From contig NC_058140.1 in the NCBI RefSeq assembly GCF_011075055.1, positions 16,927,945 to 16,991,944 of the forward strand: DNA of 64,000 nucleotides. Reading direction: 5' to 3'. Source of the stretch: Mangifera indica (Eukaryota > Streptophyta > Magnoliopsida > Sapindales > Anacardiaceae). Both the position numbers and the translations under genes were made by a program. The notes below the pieces were generated by a model. The model searched no databases. It was not told the DNA's origin and saw only the letters and a list, made by a program, of their open reading frames with translations. Positions 26,901-40,193 of the stretch are shown piece by piece; the stretch's first letter is position 1; the number at the start of each line of letters is the position of its first letter.

Positions 26901-29900
26901 AATAGGCTTTCTTACTGAAGTCCCTTTTGAATAGGACCAGCAAGGTTGTTTCCAAACATTTTTTGCCCCGTACATTTTCCAACCATCATCTGGTACTGGT
27001 TCAGTGGGTAAGGATGAAAAATAGCTGCTCCTGCTACGAGGCTGCCTCATCAATGTCCCATAGTTTGTTTGCAGAGTAGAAACCCTTTCTGCTTCAGATT
27101 TTTCGGTAGCACTAACGTCACTTGTGTTTACTCTTGCCACTTTGCCAATAAGTGTCTCCTCTTTGAATTTCAAGTTTCTCCATTCCAAGGACAACGAACG
27201 CAATTTTTGCTGTAAATCCGTTGAAACAGAGGTACAGCGTTCAAGATGTTCACGAATATTAACAGAGTTCAACAGCTCATCACATAAAAACTTCAAAAGG
27301 TATATTCTCTGCATCAAAAAAGAGAGAAAGAATAAAAAGCGAATGAACAAAGAAAAAACATGTTCAGCTACATGTTTAGTTGTCAGAACAAACTAATCAT
27401 AAAGTTATATCCAATAAAGGTATAGCTTTCTGTCACAATACTATGACACAAGTCCACTGTGTTCACACATGAGACGATAAATATCAGGTCATGGAGAAGT
27501 AGAAATGAGACAAAATGTTCTATAATATTATCATTTTTCCCATCTTAATGACAAATGATAATTGAACTAAAGGTGTTGTGCAAACAATTATAGGGTATTC
27601 CCCATACAAGTTCGAGATAGAAATGCATTAAGTTCGTATTCTCAATAGTATGCAATGCACACATCACATAACTAAGGCAACACTAAATCAGTACACCACT
27701 TACAAATGCAATCAGCTCTATCAAAAATTAGAAATGAAGAGGTCAATGGACAAACCTCCTTTGCACTGTACTCCCAGTAGTCTCTTGTCTCCATTGTTGT
27801 AGACAAATGGGATAGAGATTCCAAAAATCTGCAAGTGAACTCCCCCTGATATCTCTGCTTCTGGCTAGGGCTAATGACTTGAGGAACTTGTGATGTATAT
27901 TGACTGTTACAATTACCAGTAGCACAGGGAGGGCAATACCAGTTTCCTTCGGGAACTCTAGCAAGAGGAGGACTCAAGCAATATGTATGATACCCAGAAT
28001 CACAGGTATCACACAGTAAAACATTGTCATCATCTTTATCAATACCACACACTTTACATACACCCTCATCCCAAGGAGCTTTGGGCATTTCACTATCTGA
28101 CTCAAGAATATCTTCAATCTCTTTCTTGGCTTCAGAATTTAAACACTCCATATTGGGACAATCCCTAAATTTTTGGGCAAGGGTGAGAACCTGCACCAAG
28201 TATTAAACATTTTTAAGCCCACACTACACCAAGTATGTTAATATTCTATGATATAGAATGTCCTTTTCCCCACTTACAAATACTAATGCAGATGTGGGAG
28301 CATGCACAAGTTAGGAGGGGAAGCATTAAAGGAATTAATGGAAAGGAAGCAGAACTGTACCAACAAACCTCTTTTTCATATAGTACTTCAAAATTTTGAG
28401 ATAAATTTTCAGCCAACTCCAGTAAATCAGACTGATCACTATATGCAGTGCGTATATGATGCCAAACCTGCCAAAATAAAATGAAATAAGGTTGAAGTTT
28501 GCATTATTTTAACACTATCCGGCAAAACAAACAATCTCAAGATATCCATTAATCGTATGAAGCAAAAGATGACATCTTCCAAATATCACAAGAAGTAAAC
28601 AAAAAACAATGAATTCTAAACTGCCAAAAATACTAAAGCATAAATCATGCCATTGCACCATATAGGACAGATCATTCAAGACAGTAAATTTTACTTTTAT
28701 AGCATAGTACAAGTCCCTACATGCAAATAGTACCAAGCATGAGGTAAAATATGGGCACTACTAGGTTAAGCAAATTGGGTAACCATGTGTACCTCCCTAA
28801 CATCCTCCAAGAAAGCTTCATGTGATCCACTGTAGGCCCCAACAGACAATCTCAGATCAATAGTTCTGAAGTCTAGAGGCCTAGACACCATTGCAGGAAA
28901 TCCAAGAAGTCCCTCGTCATCATTATCAGAAGTATTAAGAAGTGTTCTTCCCAACAAATTACAGAATACTTTCTCTTCATCAGCAGCAGCAGCACAACGA
29001 AGCACTTTCTGGCATTGCTTCATAATCACATCAGATGCAGAGCTAAAACGCCTGTTTCTTCGTTTCCTATTAGGTTTCTGATGCTGGCTTTCACCACACA
29101 CGTCTGTCAATACTGACAAAACAGCTTTCTGCAATGTAGAAAGAACAATTTCAAAGATCAGCATCAAGCTCATTAGGGAAAATGCTTAAAGAATCAGGGC
29201 TGGATTTTTTGGACAAATAATGAAAAATGATCCCTGGATTGATCAGAAGATCCTTTCAATTGGCAATATTAAAGAAGTCCAAAAAATATCTCTTCAGTAA
29301 TTAAGATGAAAATTTTCAAGATAAGAAAATAATAGCTGAACATGACAACACAATCATTAAGAACTGACTTAATAAATCCTTTGTATATTTATGTAACATA
29401 GACTACAAAGCTTATGTGTGTATGTGTGTTAAATACAGAGTAGTGCTATGTGTACACACTTTTGAGTACATAATTGAATACATAGTTGATGTGTTATCAT
29501 GTAATTGAGTGTCATTTTTTATCCTTAATTCAAAATGACTCAAATCACATAATGACACATTTACTGTGAATTCAGTTGTGTACACATAATTTTATTGGTT
29601 TTCTTATACTGGTAGCTTACTAAACCAGTCACATCTTGTCAACAAAATTCAAAATCTTGACTGATTTGTCTTACAAATTTGTATCTACAGAATGCTTGAG
29701 ATACAGCAGATAGCTCTGAATAACTAGAAACATGGACTCCAACCTACTTTAAAATTGTGAGAACAATATTGATTTTTTTTTAAATTAAAAACTGAAAAGA
29801 TACTGCTGGTAATCACCTTGGTAGGGCCCGAAGCATTTCCCTTGTAAACTTCCTTACTGATAGAGTGCTCCAATCTTTTTCTTGCCCATTCTGGTGGACC

Positions 29901-32900
29901 TTTATCTAAAGCATCATAGACACGCTTCCTGATTCTAGCTCCCACGTTAGTGGGCAGCTTTCTTACAGGTTCAAGAAGTTGTGCCCACTCAGGAATTCCA
30001 TCATCATTCACCTTAATATTTTCACTTGAACTAGATGCATTGAAGTCAATGTAATCCACAACTGAAATATCATTTGTATTCTTCAATGAACCAAAGATTT
30101 GCTTTGTAGCCTCTGCAAGCAGCTGCAAATCACAAAAATTAGTGGATCATAATTCAATAACCATTCAGTACCACATCAATAAAATTCAGGAACATGAAAA
30201 AATAGCCCAAAATATGGAACTTTGTGAAAGTTGTGAAACTAAAATGAAAAGGAAATAAACAGATGAATTACTGCTATGGCAATTTCATAAAGGCAAATGA
30301 TCAATTAAACAAGTGGAGATAAGTAACCTGAATCTGGTTTCCAACATAGATTCAAGAAAACAAAATAACATTTCAAGCCATAAATAAATGGTAGATATAG
30401 GATCTCTAGACAAAATGAATACAACTTGATGCAAAGACAACATAGAGAGCCACAAAAATCAAATAACACAAGAGAAAATAGAATTTTGAATGATCTTCAA
30501 CCTTCAAGTGACCAGCAAGAACCAAATATAGAGGAATTAATTGGGTGGTAATAAAATTCACCACCAAGATACAATTAGAGCTCAGCTCATCAATCAACTT
30601 ACTCAAAGCTTGATCATTGGCAAAGGTGACCCAAGATGAAAAAAGCTTGAGTTCTACATTTGACTACCTAAGTAACATAGTTTGAGCAAACAAAACTTGG
30701 CCTAGTTGTGTCCAAGTATGCATCCTTGATTTGGCTTAAACCCACATGTTACATGCTCTTAACTAGAACATCTATAAACAACAGTTGACACACTGCAATG
30801 TAACAAACTACAAAATGAAAAAGATGAAACATCACTCAATTTCAAACATGGATCAGGTTAAACATTAATATGGTAAGAGAATTTAAAATACATGCAAAGG
30901 TCGTATTAGGCAGTAAGCATACTTCTTAAATTCTTTCCAGACCAGAGAGGTTTTTATTATTATTTCAACAACAGCAGTGATAAACCAGAAAACAAGGTAG
31001 CCGTCCCCCTCCCCATATTAACATCCCCCCTTCCCAACCACAAGAAGTCTTTGATCTCTTCTTTAAACCACAATCGTAGGTGGTCTCTAAACTAGTTAAC
31101 TATACCACTATTTTATTGCACCTGAGATCTTCATGCTGGACTGAATTAACTAAAATGATATTCTTTCTATAGAACACAAGTACCTAAATGTGCAATCATA
31201 TTACTTATATAACATATGAAACAAATCTATTTTCTTCAATACAATATGTAACAGTAAGATTTTACACTGAAAATAGATCTCACAGACTCATCAAATTATG
31301 TTTTTTTTTAATAATATGACATAATCAACTTATTATGCTCTATTTTCCCTCTTTAGAGAGTTACTATGAATTTCCATTATTCATCCTAGACATCAAATCT
31401 CAATGCTGATGGAATTTATCTCCATCATTATCTCAGAATGGAAAACTTCTTGTCTCAAGATGTAGAATTGTGAAATTGGTTTATTTACCAATATGAAATT
31501 GAAGATAGCATTTACATATCACAGAATGGCAAGATATAGAACCAATGAAAATTAAATATCTAATCATTATAAAAAAGGTTAAGAATTGCATTGCCTCCTA
31601 AAAATTAATTAAAATATAATCACACGATACGTTAAGAACTGAAATTCAATCTACCAGTGCTTCTGCTTCCATTCCTGCTAGCCCAGGAAGAGTACCATGA
31701 ATTGTTCCACTATCACCTTGTAAACAATGAAATGCTTTGCAACTCTCACGGTTCACAAAATCCACAGAATCAAGGTTGCCTTCCATGGATGAAACAGCTA
31801 AAACATATCTCCGAGCTAATTCTGGCCAAGTAAGTCCATTTATTGGGAGCAAATCAAGCATTATTTTCTTAGCAGAGATTAAATTGTCTGCATCTTTCTT
31901 TCTTCTCCTTCTTGACTTTGATTCGCCACCATCAAAATTAGAATCTACAAAAGTGGCAGCCTTGGACTGAAGTTCACCGAGTAAAATTTTCAGCAGAGAG
32001 CAGAGAACATCAGCCAAAGCTACACCTGTGCATCCACTGTCGGTATTAGATGCCTGTTTGACATCTGCTGCCTCCTTCAAACCCTCTGTTTCTATTGCAA
32101 TAAATGCATGTTCATCATGCTGTGGCAGAGTTGATGTAGAAGAACTCCTAAGAGTGAGGGAATAACCATTCATTAATTCTTCTTCAAGTTCCTTAAATGA
32201 TAAAGATTCCTCCAGTCCCAAAACTTCAGAGAAACGCCATAGTAACTCCCAAGACTAAACAAACAAAACAAAAATGGTAAGAATACATACAAAAGAGTAT
32301 TACACTAGACCACTAGAACTTTTCATGATATGTTGATAGTAATTCCCATACCTGAAGAACATCACCTATCAATTCTGTGGGAAGCTTTGAACTTAATGGC
32401 TTTCCAGGAGGAAAACAAGACTTCATTGTGGGATTCCTATTTATCTGCTCCCTTGGTCTTTTCAAACATCTGAATAAATTACTATCTGCTTCTCTCTCAT
32501 GTATATCACTCTTCCTTTTAACCTGAAGAAACCCACTTCCAACGGTTTTTAATGTCAATCTGTCCCTTCTTTTATTCAGGAATATATATTCTGCACAAAT
32601 ATGAACCTGAGGAAGCTGTTCTATAATTTCTTGCACAAATTCAGCATCTAGTCCAAATCTGTCATGGTCTAACCACTTAATTAGCGCTCCACAAGAAGTA
32701 TCAAGCTCATCATTGCTTCTGATGTTCTGCAGGACATTGATAGGACCAGACAGACAACAAAATTTGGTCAATGAATCAAAAGACTCTGCTGATTCCTCAC
32801 TTTGCGAGGCAAAGCACGATGACCACATTCTAATTACATCGTGCCTGCAGCAAAACCTACAGACACCAGTTTGCTCATATACCTTCCGGCAAGCATGTGC

Positions 32901-35243
32901 TAAAGTTTGAGACACCATTCTCCATACTGAAGAAGATGATCTCCCTTCTACTAAAAATTCTCCGATGTCATCCACCATTTCCTTATAATTGGTTGTAGAT
33001 CTTCCAATACTTTGAGAAAGGCAGTTTGACTTTGTTTCAGAATTATTCATTGGTTGAGAACTATGAGTTTCATCAATACTCTTCCCTAAATCTGATAAAA
33101 CATCATAATCCAAATGCGGGGGGCTATCATTAGAGAATATCAACTGAATATTTGTATAATCATCATCATCATCATGCATACTGACAGTATCATCAGTTTC
33201 TACTTGGCCTTTACCATCTTGTTGGTCATAACTTGGCCTCAAGAGGACAGTAGACCCCACAGGGATAGGCTGAGTGGAGCATGGGTATCGTTTAACTTTA
33301 AAAAGTGGACCAAAATCACCACCATCAGAGACATCACATACAAAAAGAGACCCAGTAATCTTATCGTGCCAACTCGACCTGTAGCCAACAGGCCAGATCT
33401 GGCTATTACTATGATAGGAGGGTCGTGGATCTACCTCACCCAGAGCTAAAATACAGAAGTCTTCAAACTGAACTGGAAGTCCAACCTGGAATGGTTGTTA
33501 TAGAAGGATCAGGTCTGAATGAATGCTGAAAGAATTGATTGCAAATAATAAAATTGAAAGTATAATCGTTAATTATGGCAATTATATGTTCACTACAGAA
33601 AAATATCAATATACTAAAACTTACTTTAGCTTGCAAAGAATCACTCACACCATTTTCCTTAACATTAGCTAGTGCAACACTCAAATGACTCTTCAACTTG
33701 CAGGCCTGATTTTCTGCGGCCTCAATTCTTGAAGGGTACTCTGCACCAAAACTGCTTTTCAAATTTTCTTGACATTCTCTTGAGTTCTTGACTTGTGAAA
33801 ACATTAAGGAATCCTTTCTTCTTTGGCTTAAATACCATCCTTTCTGCATCAACACAGAGCCATCTCTTCTACCTTGAGATTCCACTGAATGATATTTTGA
33901 CACCAAGCCAAGATGACGAGCAACATCAAAAATTGAATCAGAACTATTTCCATCCAGTGCACACTCTTTCTGATATGCTGCTCTATGGATTAAAGTATCA
34001 CAAGCCAAAAGACTATCTCTAACAATGGAGTTTGGATTCTCTCTCCAATTTCCACCAAAGTTCAGCCTCTGCTGCATTATATCTTCGTAGCTTGACTTAA
34101 CTAAGCTTGCCACACTACCAGATGCCTTGAGAAGATCAAGTTTATTCCCCCCATGTAACAAACTTAAATGTGTTGCTAGGCCATTACTTGAGTTCCAAAT
34201 TAAAGAAGTATCTGACACACTAGGTCCTCTACAAATCATCAACCATATATGCATCAATTGTCACATTATAAGCTAGGGAAAGTACATGGTATAGTATGTG
34301 TACCACAACATCCATACAACTAAGCAATAAATTCATGCCACATATGCATTACTTTCTCTTGGTCTATAATACGAACATCAATATGGCATGAATTTTATTG
34401 GCTTGTGTACATGTGGTATGATACCCTCATGATATCATGGAATCTCCTATAGAGTAAGCAAATGGCCATAAACAAGAGAAACATATTATTATAACCAAGT
34501 AGCAAATACACCCATCACATAATAAATGTGTTTTTCTCACAAAATAGTAAACTTCAGGCAATAATTCTCATTGCCAAGGGCATCTGACTAAAATTGAACA
34601 CGAAAACTAAAAGTAAATAAGGTATAATTAATCCATACATGTAAGAAAATCTGTTGAGGATTTTACTGAAGTCTCATCTAAGCCAATCAACAATAAGAAA
34701 CATTACGATACATAAGTTGCCGCATAATGCAGGCATAATAAACTACAGTTATATTGCATAGCAGCCACTCAGAAATGTTCATAGGCACTACTTTTAGCAA
34801 CTACCCTCTAATTAAAATTTACCAAAACATGACCAAAAATTTCAATTTTGAAGTTACAGGCAAGCTAAACTATAGAAAAATAACTCAAACAACAAAGAAG
34901 AGGAAAAAGAAAAAGAAAAAAATCCAAATTTATAACCAAAAAATAAAAAAATTAAATCCAAAGGAGCCACATTAAGCAGCAGTCAAATATTATACCCAGT
35001 GTAGTTGAATTCACAAGTTTCTTCTTCGACCGGCGGCAATGCATTGATGTCCAAAAGACCAACAGCAGCACCACCAGCGCGAATCCTCTGACTGGAGTGG
35101 CGTTCAGGGGTGACGTCAGCTGGTGCACCCGTGACGACAGTTTCGCGGGGAGAAGAGAGAGGAGTCTCGTTAAGATCGATGTCAAACGGCTTCGAACGGC
35201 TCTCTGCAAGCTTGGAGTTGGAGCCGTTACTGTTAGGCTTCAT
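23991..35243 (-). CDS. MBD9: MBD9-like chromatin reader (FYR region, bromodomain, PHD finger, WHIM-like motif)
   Basis: Predicted 2137-residue nuclear protein. Arabidopsis MBD9 (2176 residues) helps place histone H2A.Z with SWR1, works with ISWI, and affects flowering and branching. Minus-strand exons: 34996-35243, 33625-34228, 32352-33485, 31655-32254, 29817-30122, 28793-29128, 28369-28467, 27756-28190, 25014-27308, 23991-24347; phases agree. In order: short N-terminus with DIDLNETP and LLDINALPP; FYRN-like region with SSWHDKITGSLFVCDVSDGG (about 290-350); bromodomain region (about 960-1110) with RPLDFRTIDLRL; PHD finger (about 1153-1200) with VCKVCGIDKDDD and LLCDTCDSGYHTYC; WHIM-like DSAGRLYWAF; a Cys/His cluster near CDCLEPVW; basic C-terminus. 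Odd: the first PHD finger, which in MBD9 lies between those two N-terminal motifs, is absent, and the MBD is barely recognisable (GNWREN, then FDVARHLGL). Confidence 0.93.
29440..29605. mobile_element. Short MITE-like element in an MBD9 intron
   Basis: About 165 bases with imperfect inverted ends: CTATGTGTACACAC at 29446-29459 and, inverted, TTATGTGTACACA at 29578-29590. Internal phrases (ATAATTGAATACATAG, GTTATCATGTAATTGAGTG) recur in degenerate form at about 39166-39345, 55485-55645 and 57105-57262. It has no coding capacity. Confidence 0.5.
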
Positions 35244-36195
35244 GGCCGTTTAAAATTTGAAAGAGAAGAAAGGAAGAAAAGTTTTCAATTGAGTATTTTT
35301 AGGCGCATTATAGAAAGGATTGGGCAAAATTGTGGTGAGAGAAGGAAAAGATCGAACGTCGAATAGAGAGAAATGGGATAATGAAGCAGGACGAGAACCT
35401 AATGGGAGTTTGATTCTCTGCGTGAAGCTCAGACTCAGTCTCAGTCTCAGTCTCAGTCTCAGACATTCGGGCTCTTCTCGGGACTCTCGAAAGCGTGCCT
35501 TTGTGCGTTTGAGCGTGTCTTCTCTGCCATTCCACGCAACTAAATGACAAAAAACTCCTCGTCAGTAAGGAGAAAACGAAGTCGTTTTTAACGCTCAAAG
35601 AGACATCATTTGACTGCCGTGCGTTACTTAGCAAGATCATGCTTCTTGTTTGGGGGACTTTTTGTTAATGGCACGGAACACGTTTCGCTTCTCCAGAGGA
35701 GTCTTTCTCCCTCTTAGAGGCCATTCGACGGTTGAGGGGACCACAGTTGTTCAATCTCATCCGTTGCTTATCCAACTAAAAGTTTTACAGCACAAACATC
35801 AGGAAATTTTCAATTAAGACAAAATCTATACTCATTTCATTCCAGTCTAACTCTCAAAATGTTTTTCCAATAAACCGTTGCTATTTTTCCTAGTAAGTGA
35901 CAGTCTAGTCCGTCCGACTTTTAAAAACAACCATGATAGGAAGGTCCTTTTCTTCAATAGAGTGAATTTCCCATTTTAGAGATCAAAATGTTCTCTTTAT
36001 GCCCATCTGTAAACACCCAGTTACCAAATTACAATTCAATTAATACAAACTCAGGAAACAATGCATTTAAACATCAAGTTTACAAAGTTTCACATATTGA
36101 AAACACCAGTGAAAGGCTACTGCCAATAACGCTGCCAGCTGCTTCAGTTTTGAGAGTTGTTCATGCCATACAAGTTATACAAATTGCTCAAAACA
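35244..36195. other. MBD9 promoter and 5' leader, and 3' side of the ENT1-type gene
   Basis: Upstream sequence of the MBD9-like gene, with a (CAGTCT)n run at about 35429-35462 in the probable 5' UTR, followed by the 3' UTR of the next minus-strand gene. I see no additional exon. Confidence 0.55.
35429..35462. repeat. (CAGTCT)n short tandem repeat
   Basis: Five to six copies of a hexamer (AGACTG on the gene's strand) about 190 bases upstream of the MBD9 start codon, in the probable 5' UTR. It is a pyrimidine-rich leader repeat, not a CRISPR-type array. Confidence 0.85.
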
Positions 36196-39011
36196 TCAGA
36201 TGACCCAAAACCAAGCCACGATTGAGCCAGCAGCTAGACCAACGATCAAGAACAACACAATTACTATTCCTGCCGTCTCTGCATGTTGTAATTGAACAAC
36301 TTTAGGAGCCAAAATCATCAATACGCTTGTTAAGTAGCCATTGGTTAGCCCCAAAAGACAAGTTAATATCGTCACCGGAATTTCCATCCGGAAAAATTTG
36401 GGACCATGTAAACACCCCAAGAATAGAGGAAAAAATAACAATCTTGCAACACAACCACCAATTGCAACCTTTTCATTCTCTAGAAGATAGACTGCTGTCA
36501 ATGATTTACCAACCAGATCAAACACATTGTAGCCAGTAATTAGGATGATACCATACCAGTCCTTAAGAACCGCGGAGTGTACATCCTCTGTAATATATCC
36601 TGGAAATATTGAAAGTGTCACAATATAGATGAGGAGGATCCCAAACCCATACCACTTGATTCTCCTGACAGTGTGCCACACAATCGATCTCCAAACAGGC
36701 CCAGTCAAAGAACCTTTCTGCTCTATCTCCTCATTTACAGCCTGGGTTTTCAGTTCTTGATGATACTTAATTACTGGAAGTTTATGTGCAACATTGTAAA
36801 AGACAGTGCATACAACCATAACCACAATGCCCACAGCAAAGTAGAGGTTCGCACTTTTTCTCAGACCACTTTCATCTTGTGAATATAAAGCTTTCGTTAA
36901 GAGCCGTAGGACTGAAACAAGCACCCCTGCAGTCAACAACTTTTAGAAGTTATGACTGTCCCACAATAAGTTTCTTCAACTTGTTAAGTACAAAAACTAG
37001 AGGTACTCCATAGCTGTTAAACCATACCATGCATATTAACATGGTAATAGTACTAAATTATCTTTTGTAACAGGTTAATCTCATACACCGAAGCTTAAGC
37101 TATTCTAACTCCTCCAAAAGGATTAAAAATGCTATCAAGACAGAGTATGCTTAAAGCTTTAGTAGATTAAATCATGCTTAGAAACAAATAGGGTTTGCAG
37201 ATTAAGGTCATGCTTGGAAAGGAATAAGGGAGAATGAAATGGAAAGGAAATAGAAAGAATGAAGGAAAAGAATTCCATTGTTTGGTTGCAACATAGAATC
37301 TTGAATGGAAAGGAATATATTATATATAGTTTAGACAAAAATACCCTATGCTTTAAAATAATTGATATTTATCATTTTATACAAAATTTCAAAATAAAAT
37401 CAAAATTTTACTTTTAAATACAAAATAACTAGATCATAAAAAAAAAGTATTTTAAAATAAATATGTTACATACTAATATTAATTTCATTACAAGTGTATC
37501 ATTGCATATTGCATGTATAAGAGTAAACTTTAACAATTGCTCTAAATAAATATATTTTCTAAATAAATACGAACATAAGACAAAAAATGACTATCATATG
37601 ATTAAAAAAATGTTAGAATAATAAATCATTAAAAAATAAAGAATAGACAGAGAAACCGCCAATCACCACTAGCAATCACAGCTAAGATGCATCTAACCAT
37701 GCAGGCATTATTGGCAAGAGGGATAGCATTTGGCCACACAATGAATGAGTTAAATCAGAGCCACTACAACACATACCACAAGATGTCAAATGCGACATCC
37801 TAAGTTGATGAGATCTACACAGTTAGATTATTAGATTTTGCTAATCCACTAGTACCAATAGTGTGATCAAACACGCAGAAGGAACAGCAGCGAGCAGCTA
37901 GAACAATGGTGATACAATGATTTCTAGGCCAATTTTTTAGTTCCTAATCATTTAATGAATTGTAAATATAGCTTCTTTTTAACATTTATACTGTATTAGG
38001 AGAATATAATTTATATATTTAGACATGAATAAAACGAAAGAATCAGGCCTCTCTCACTATAGAGGAATTGAGATTGTTCAATAGAAAGTATGGGAAATGC
38101 TAAGGGATCCCAGTTTTAGTAACCCAAAAGTACAAAAAGAGATTCCCTGCAACTGAACAGCAATCCAATTTAGGAAATTCCCAATCCATTCCCTACTTTC
38201 CCGGTCAACCAAACACAGCTTTAGAAAACTTTGCTCTATCAACTGCAAAAGCTTGAAAATGACTAGATTTTAGTTGCATTCATCAAATAAGAGCTTGTTT
38301 AAAGAAAATCAATTTGCAGATTGCAGTAAGTTATCAAACATCAAAATTTTGACTTCCTATGTGCGCAATAGAGATCATTACTCAAACTATACTACCACAA
38401 TCTTAAGCAATTTGTTTATCTCTAAGATTCACCAAAACAAAAAAACATAATAAAAATATCAAATTAAAACAAAAGTTACCAGAACCAGCAGTGCCAGCAA
38501 CAACTGCTTGCATGTATCTCTCAGGCAGCTCCCCAGCAGATCCGATCAACCCACCTTGGACCAACGCATCCGCCAGACCCGAAAGTGCAACTGCCCCGAC
38601 CGTAACATAAAACCCGTCCTGCAACCCGACCCGACCCTTTATATAAACCGTATCCATTACCGGCACCACAAGCAAAGACACCACAAACAGGCCCAGACCC
38701 ACGTTGATTCTGACGTAAGCGTCCGATTTGTGGGCGTAGAAAATGATTATGAGAAGGCAGAAGAGTCCGACTAGCATGTAAGTGACAGCGAAGACGCGGT
38801 CGACGGAGGCTTCTGGGTAGATGTAGGAGAAGTAATCGACTGCAGTGATGAAGGCATTCCATGGGAGCAAGTAGCCTATTCCTAAAGTGAAGTAGATTAT
38901 GTATCCCAAATGAAATGCGTCTTTAGGTGGTTGTTTTTCATTAGAGGCAGCTGAATTTTGGAGTAGAAGCGTCGATTCCGAGTAGGGTTCGGGTTCTCCG
39001 GAGAGGCCCAT
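36196..39011 (-). CDS. ENT1: Equilibrative nucleoside transporter, ENT1 type
   Basis: Predicted 420-residue multi-spanning membrane protein of the SLC29/ENT family. Arabidopsis ENT1 is a plasma-membrane proton-coupled importer of nucleosides, used in salvage. Exons: 38480-39011 and 36196-36926, joined in phase to read TAGSGVLVSVLRLL. Visible: a short acidic N-terminus, then FTLGIGYLLPWNAFITAVDYF (first membrane helix with the ENT LLPWN signature), GLADALVQGGLIG with PERYMQAVVAGTAGSG (helices 4-5), a hydrophilic central loop around KTQAVNEEIEQKGSL, and C-terminal helices with NGYLTSVLMILAPKVV. About 11 membrane segments fit the family. The start at 39011 (MGLSGEPEP) is the first Met. The single intron of about 1.55 kb holds a transposon-like insert. 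Confidence 0.93.
37205..38220. mobile_element. Non-autonomous Harbinger/Tourist-like element in the ENT1 intron (tentative)
   Basis: About 1016 bases flanked by TTA on each side (37202-37204 and 38221-38223). The imperfect inverted ends read AGGTCATGCTTGG on the left and AGCTGTGTTTGG inverted on the right. Next to the ends are purine-rich phrases (GGAATAAGGGAGAATG left; GGAAAGTAGGGAATGG inverted right). A TWA target duplication and a TGTTTGG-type end are known for PIF/Harbinger MITEs. No transposase is visible. Confidence 0.5.
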
Positions 39012-39165
39012 GGGGGATTATTCGTTGTTGTATAAAATGTTGAAACTTGCGTGTCAGTTAGTGCACATTAATCGGAGATAATTTGGTTTGGTTGGCGAGA
39101 AGAAGAGATCTGGAAAAAGAAATGACGTCGTTTTGGGTTTCCAATCAGTAATTATAAACCGGAGC

Positions 39166-39345
39166 AATGTTATGTATACTATTTTTAATACATAATTTAT
39201 GTATACAGTGATGTATCATTATATAGTTAGGTGATTTTAAAACATGTGTCATCATATTATAAAGAAACATCTAATCACATGATAACACCTTATCTGTGTA
39301 TATAAATTATGTATCAAAAATAGATATACATAATTTTATTGTATA
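39166..39345. mobile_element. Short MITE-like element between ENT1 and ALDH2B
   Basis: About 180 bases with matching inverted arms: TTATGTATACTATTTTTAAT then ACATAATTTATGTATACAG on the left, and inverted TTATGTATATCTATTTTTGA then ACATAATTTATATACACAG on the right. The two arms can fold on each other. It belongs to the same family as the copies at 29440, 55485 and 57105. Confidence 0.65.
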
Positions 39346-39541
39346 AACAAATCAATTCTTTATCGTAACGCCAACAAATAGCAAGTTTTCCATGTTCCCA
39401 CCCCATGTTTAGCAGAACTAATAAAATAATTTTTTACTGAGAGAGCAATTGATTCAGAATAATTTTCATAATAATTTATTTTTTATTAGTATAACCCCTT
39501 GTTTGGATTTTTAAATAATTAAAATTTTTCAAAATATGATA

Positions 39542-39870
39542 GGCCAAAAGGCTTATACCCCCAAGATATGATGAAATTTTAAACCATCATCGGTTAATTT
39601 TTTAATACTGTTAAAATTTATTATTAAAATTAAAATTAAAAATATTATTTAATTAAAAATACTAAAAAAAATTATCATATTTTTCTTTCTTTATTTAAAA
39701 ACCTAATAATTTTTCTTTACCTATAATTTAAAAAATACCCATTTTCCTCCTAAATTCTTTTTATTTCTCTCCAACAACATCTCCCCTCCTGTCATTCCCA
39801 ACCTTCCCAAATCTCTTTACTTCTCTCCTATGCTCTCCCTACCATCTAGTCCTTCTCCGTTTCCGTCTGA
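39542..39870. mobile_element. Possible truncated foldback (Mutator-like) element arm
   Basis: Begins GGCCAAAAGGCTTATACCC, close to the terminal sequence of the foldback element at 48594, and runs into similar T-rich then C/T-rich sequence. I found no matching inverted right end, so it may be a single arm or a decayed copy. Confidence 0.35.
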
Positions 39871-40193
39871 GCACAATTGTGTTTATCAAATACTCTTACT
39901 ACTAGTTATTATCATTTTGATCTGATCTGAAAAGAGTGGCGAAAGAACATAAAAAATCAAATAAGAAAAAAAGTACTCTCGATCAAGACTTATATTACTA
40001 AGCACAATACACATCTTGTATCCCACAATCACCAAACTATAAACCACCAGTAATTGTTATTACATTACTCAGCACAATACACGTCATGTACCCGATTGGT
40101 ACTCAATATAAGTACACGAATCTCGATCAAGAATAATACTACTCATTTGTATTTATTTTTTCCCAGCTTTTGAAAAGCAGCAGCAGCATGAGG

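Larger units (their letters stand above)
39012..40193. other. Intergenic region upstream of ENT1 and downstream of ALDH2B
   Basis: Contains the ENT1 promoter, a short MITE at about 39166-39345, and a possible single arm of a foldback transposon starting at about 39542 (GGCCAAAAGGCTTATACCC). I see no coding exon. Confidence 0.55.

Noticed and set aside
32313..32352. Extension of MBD9 exon 3 reading VWELLSTYHEKF, similar to the next exon's SWELLWRFSEV
   Set aside because: Consistent with read-through into the intron; the GT donor at 32351 gives the conserved join. The resemblance is probably chance.
35433..35462. Regularly repeated hexamers suggesting a small repeat array such as CRISPR
   Set aside because: A simple hexamer microsatellite in a plant leader, with no spacers.
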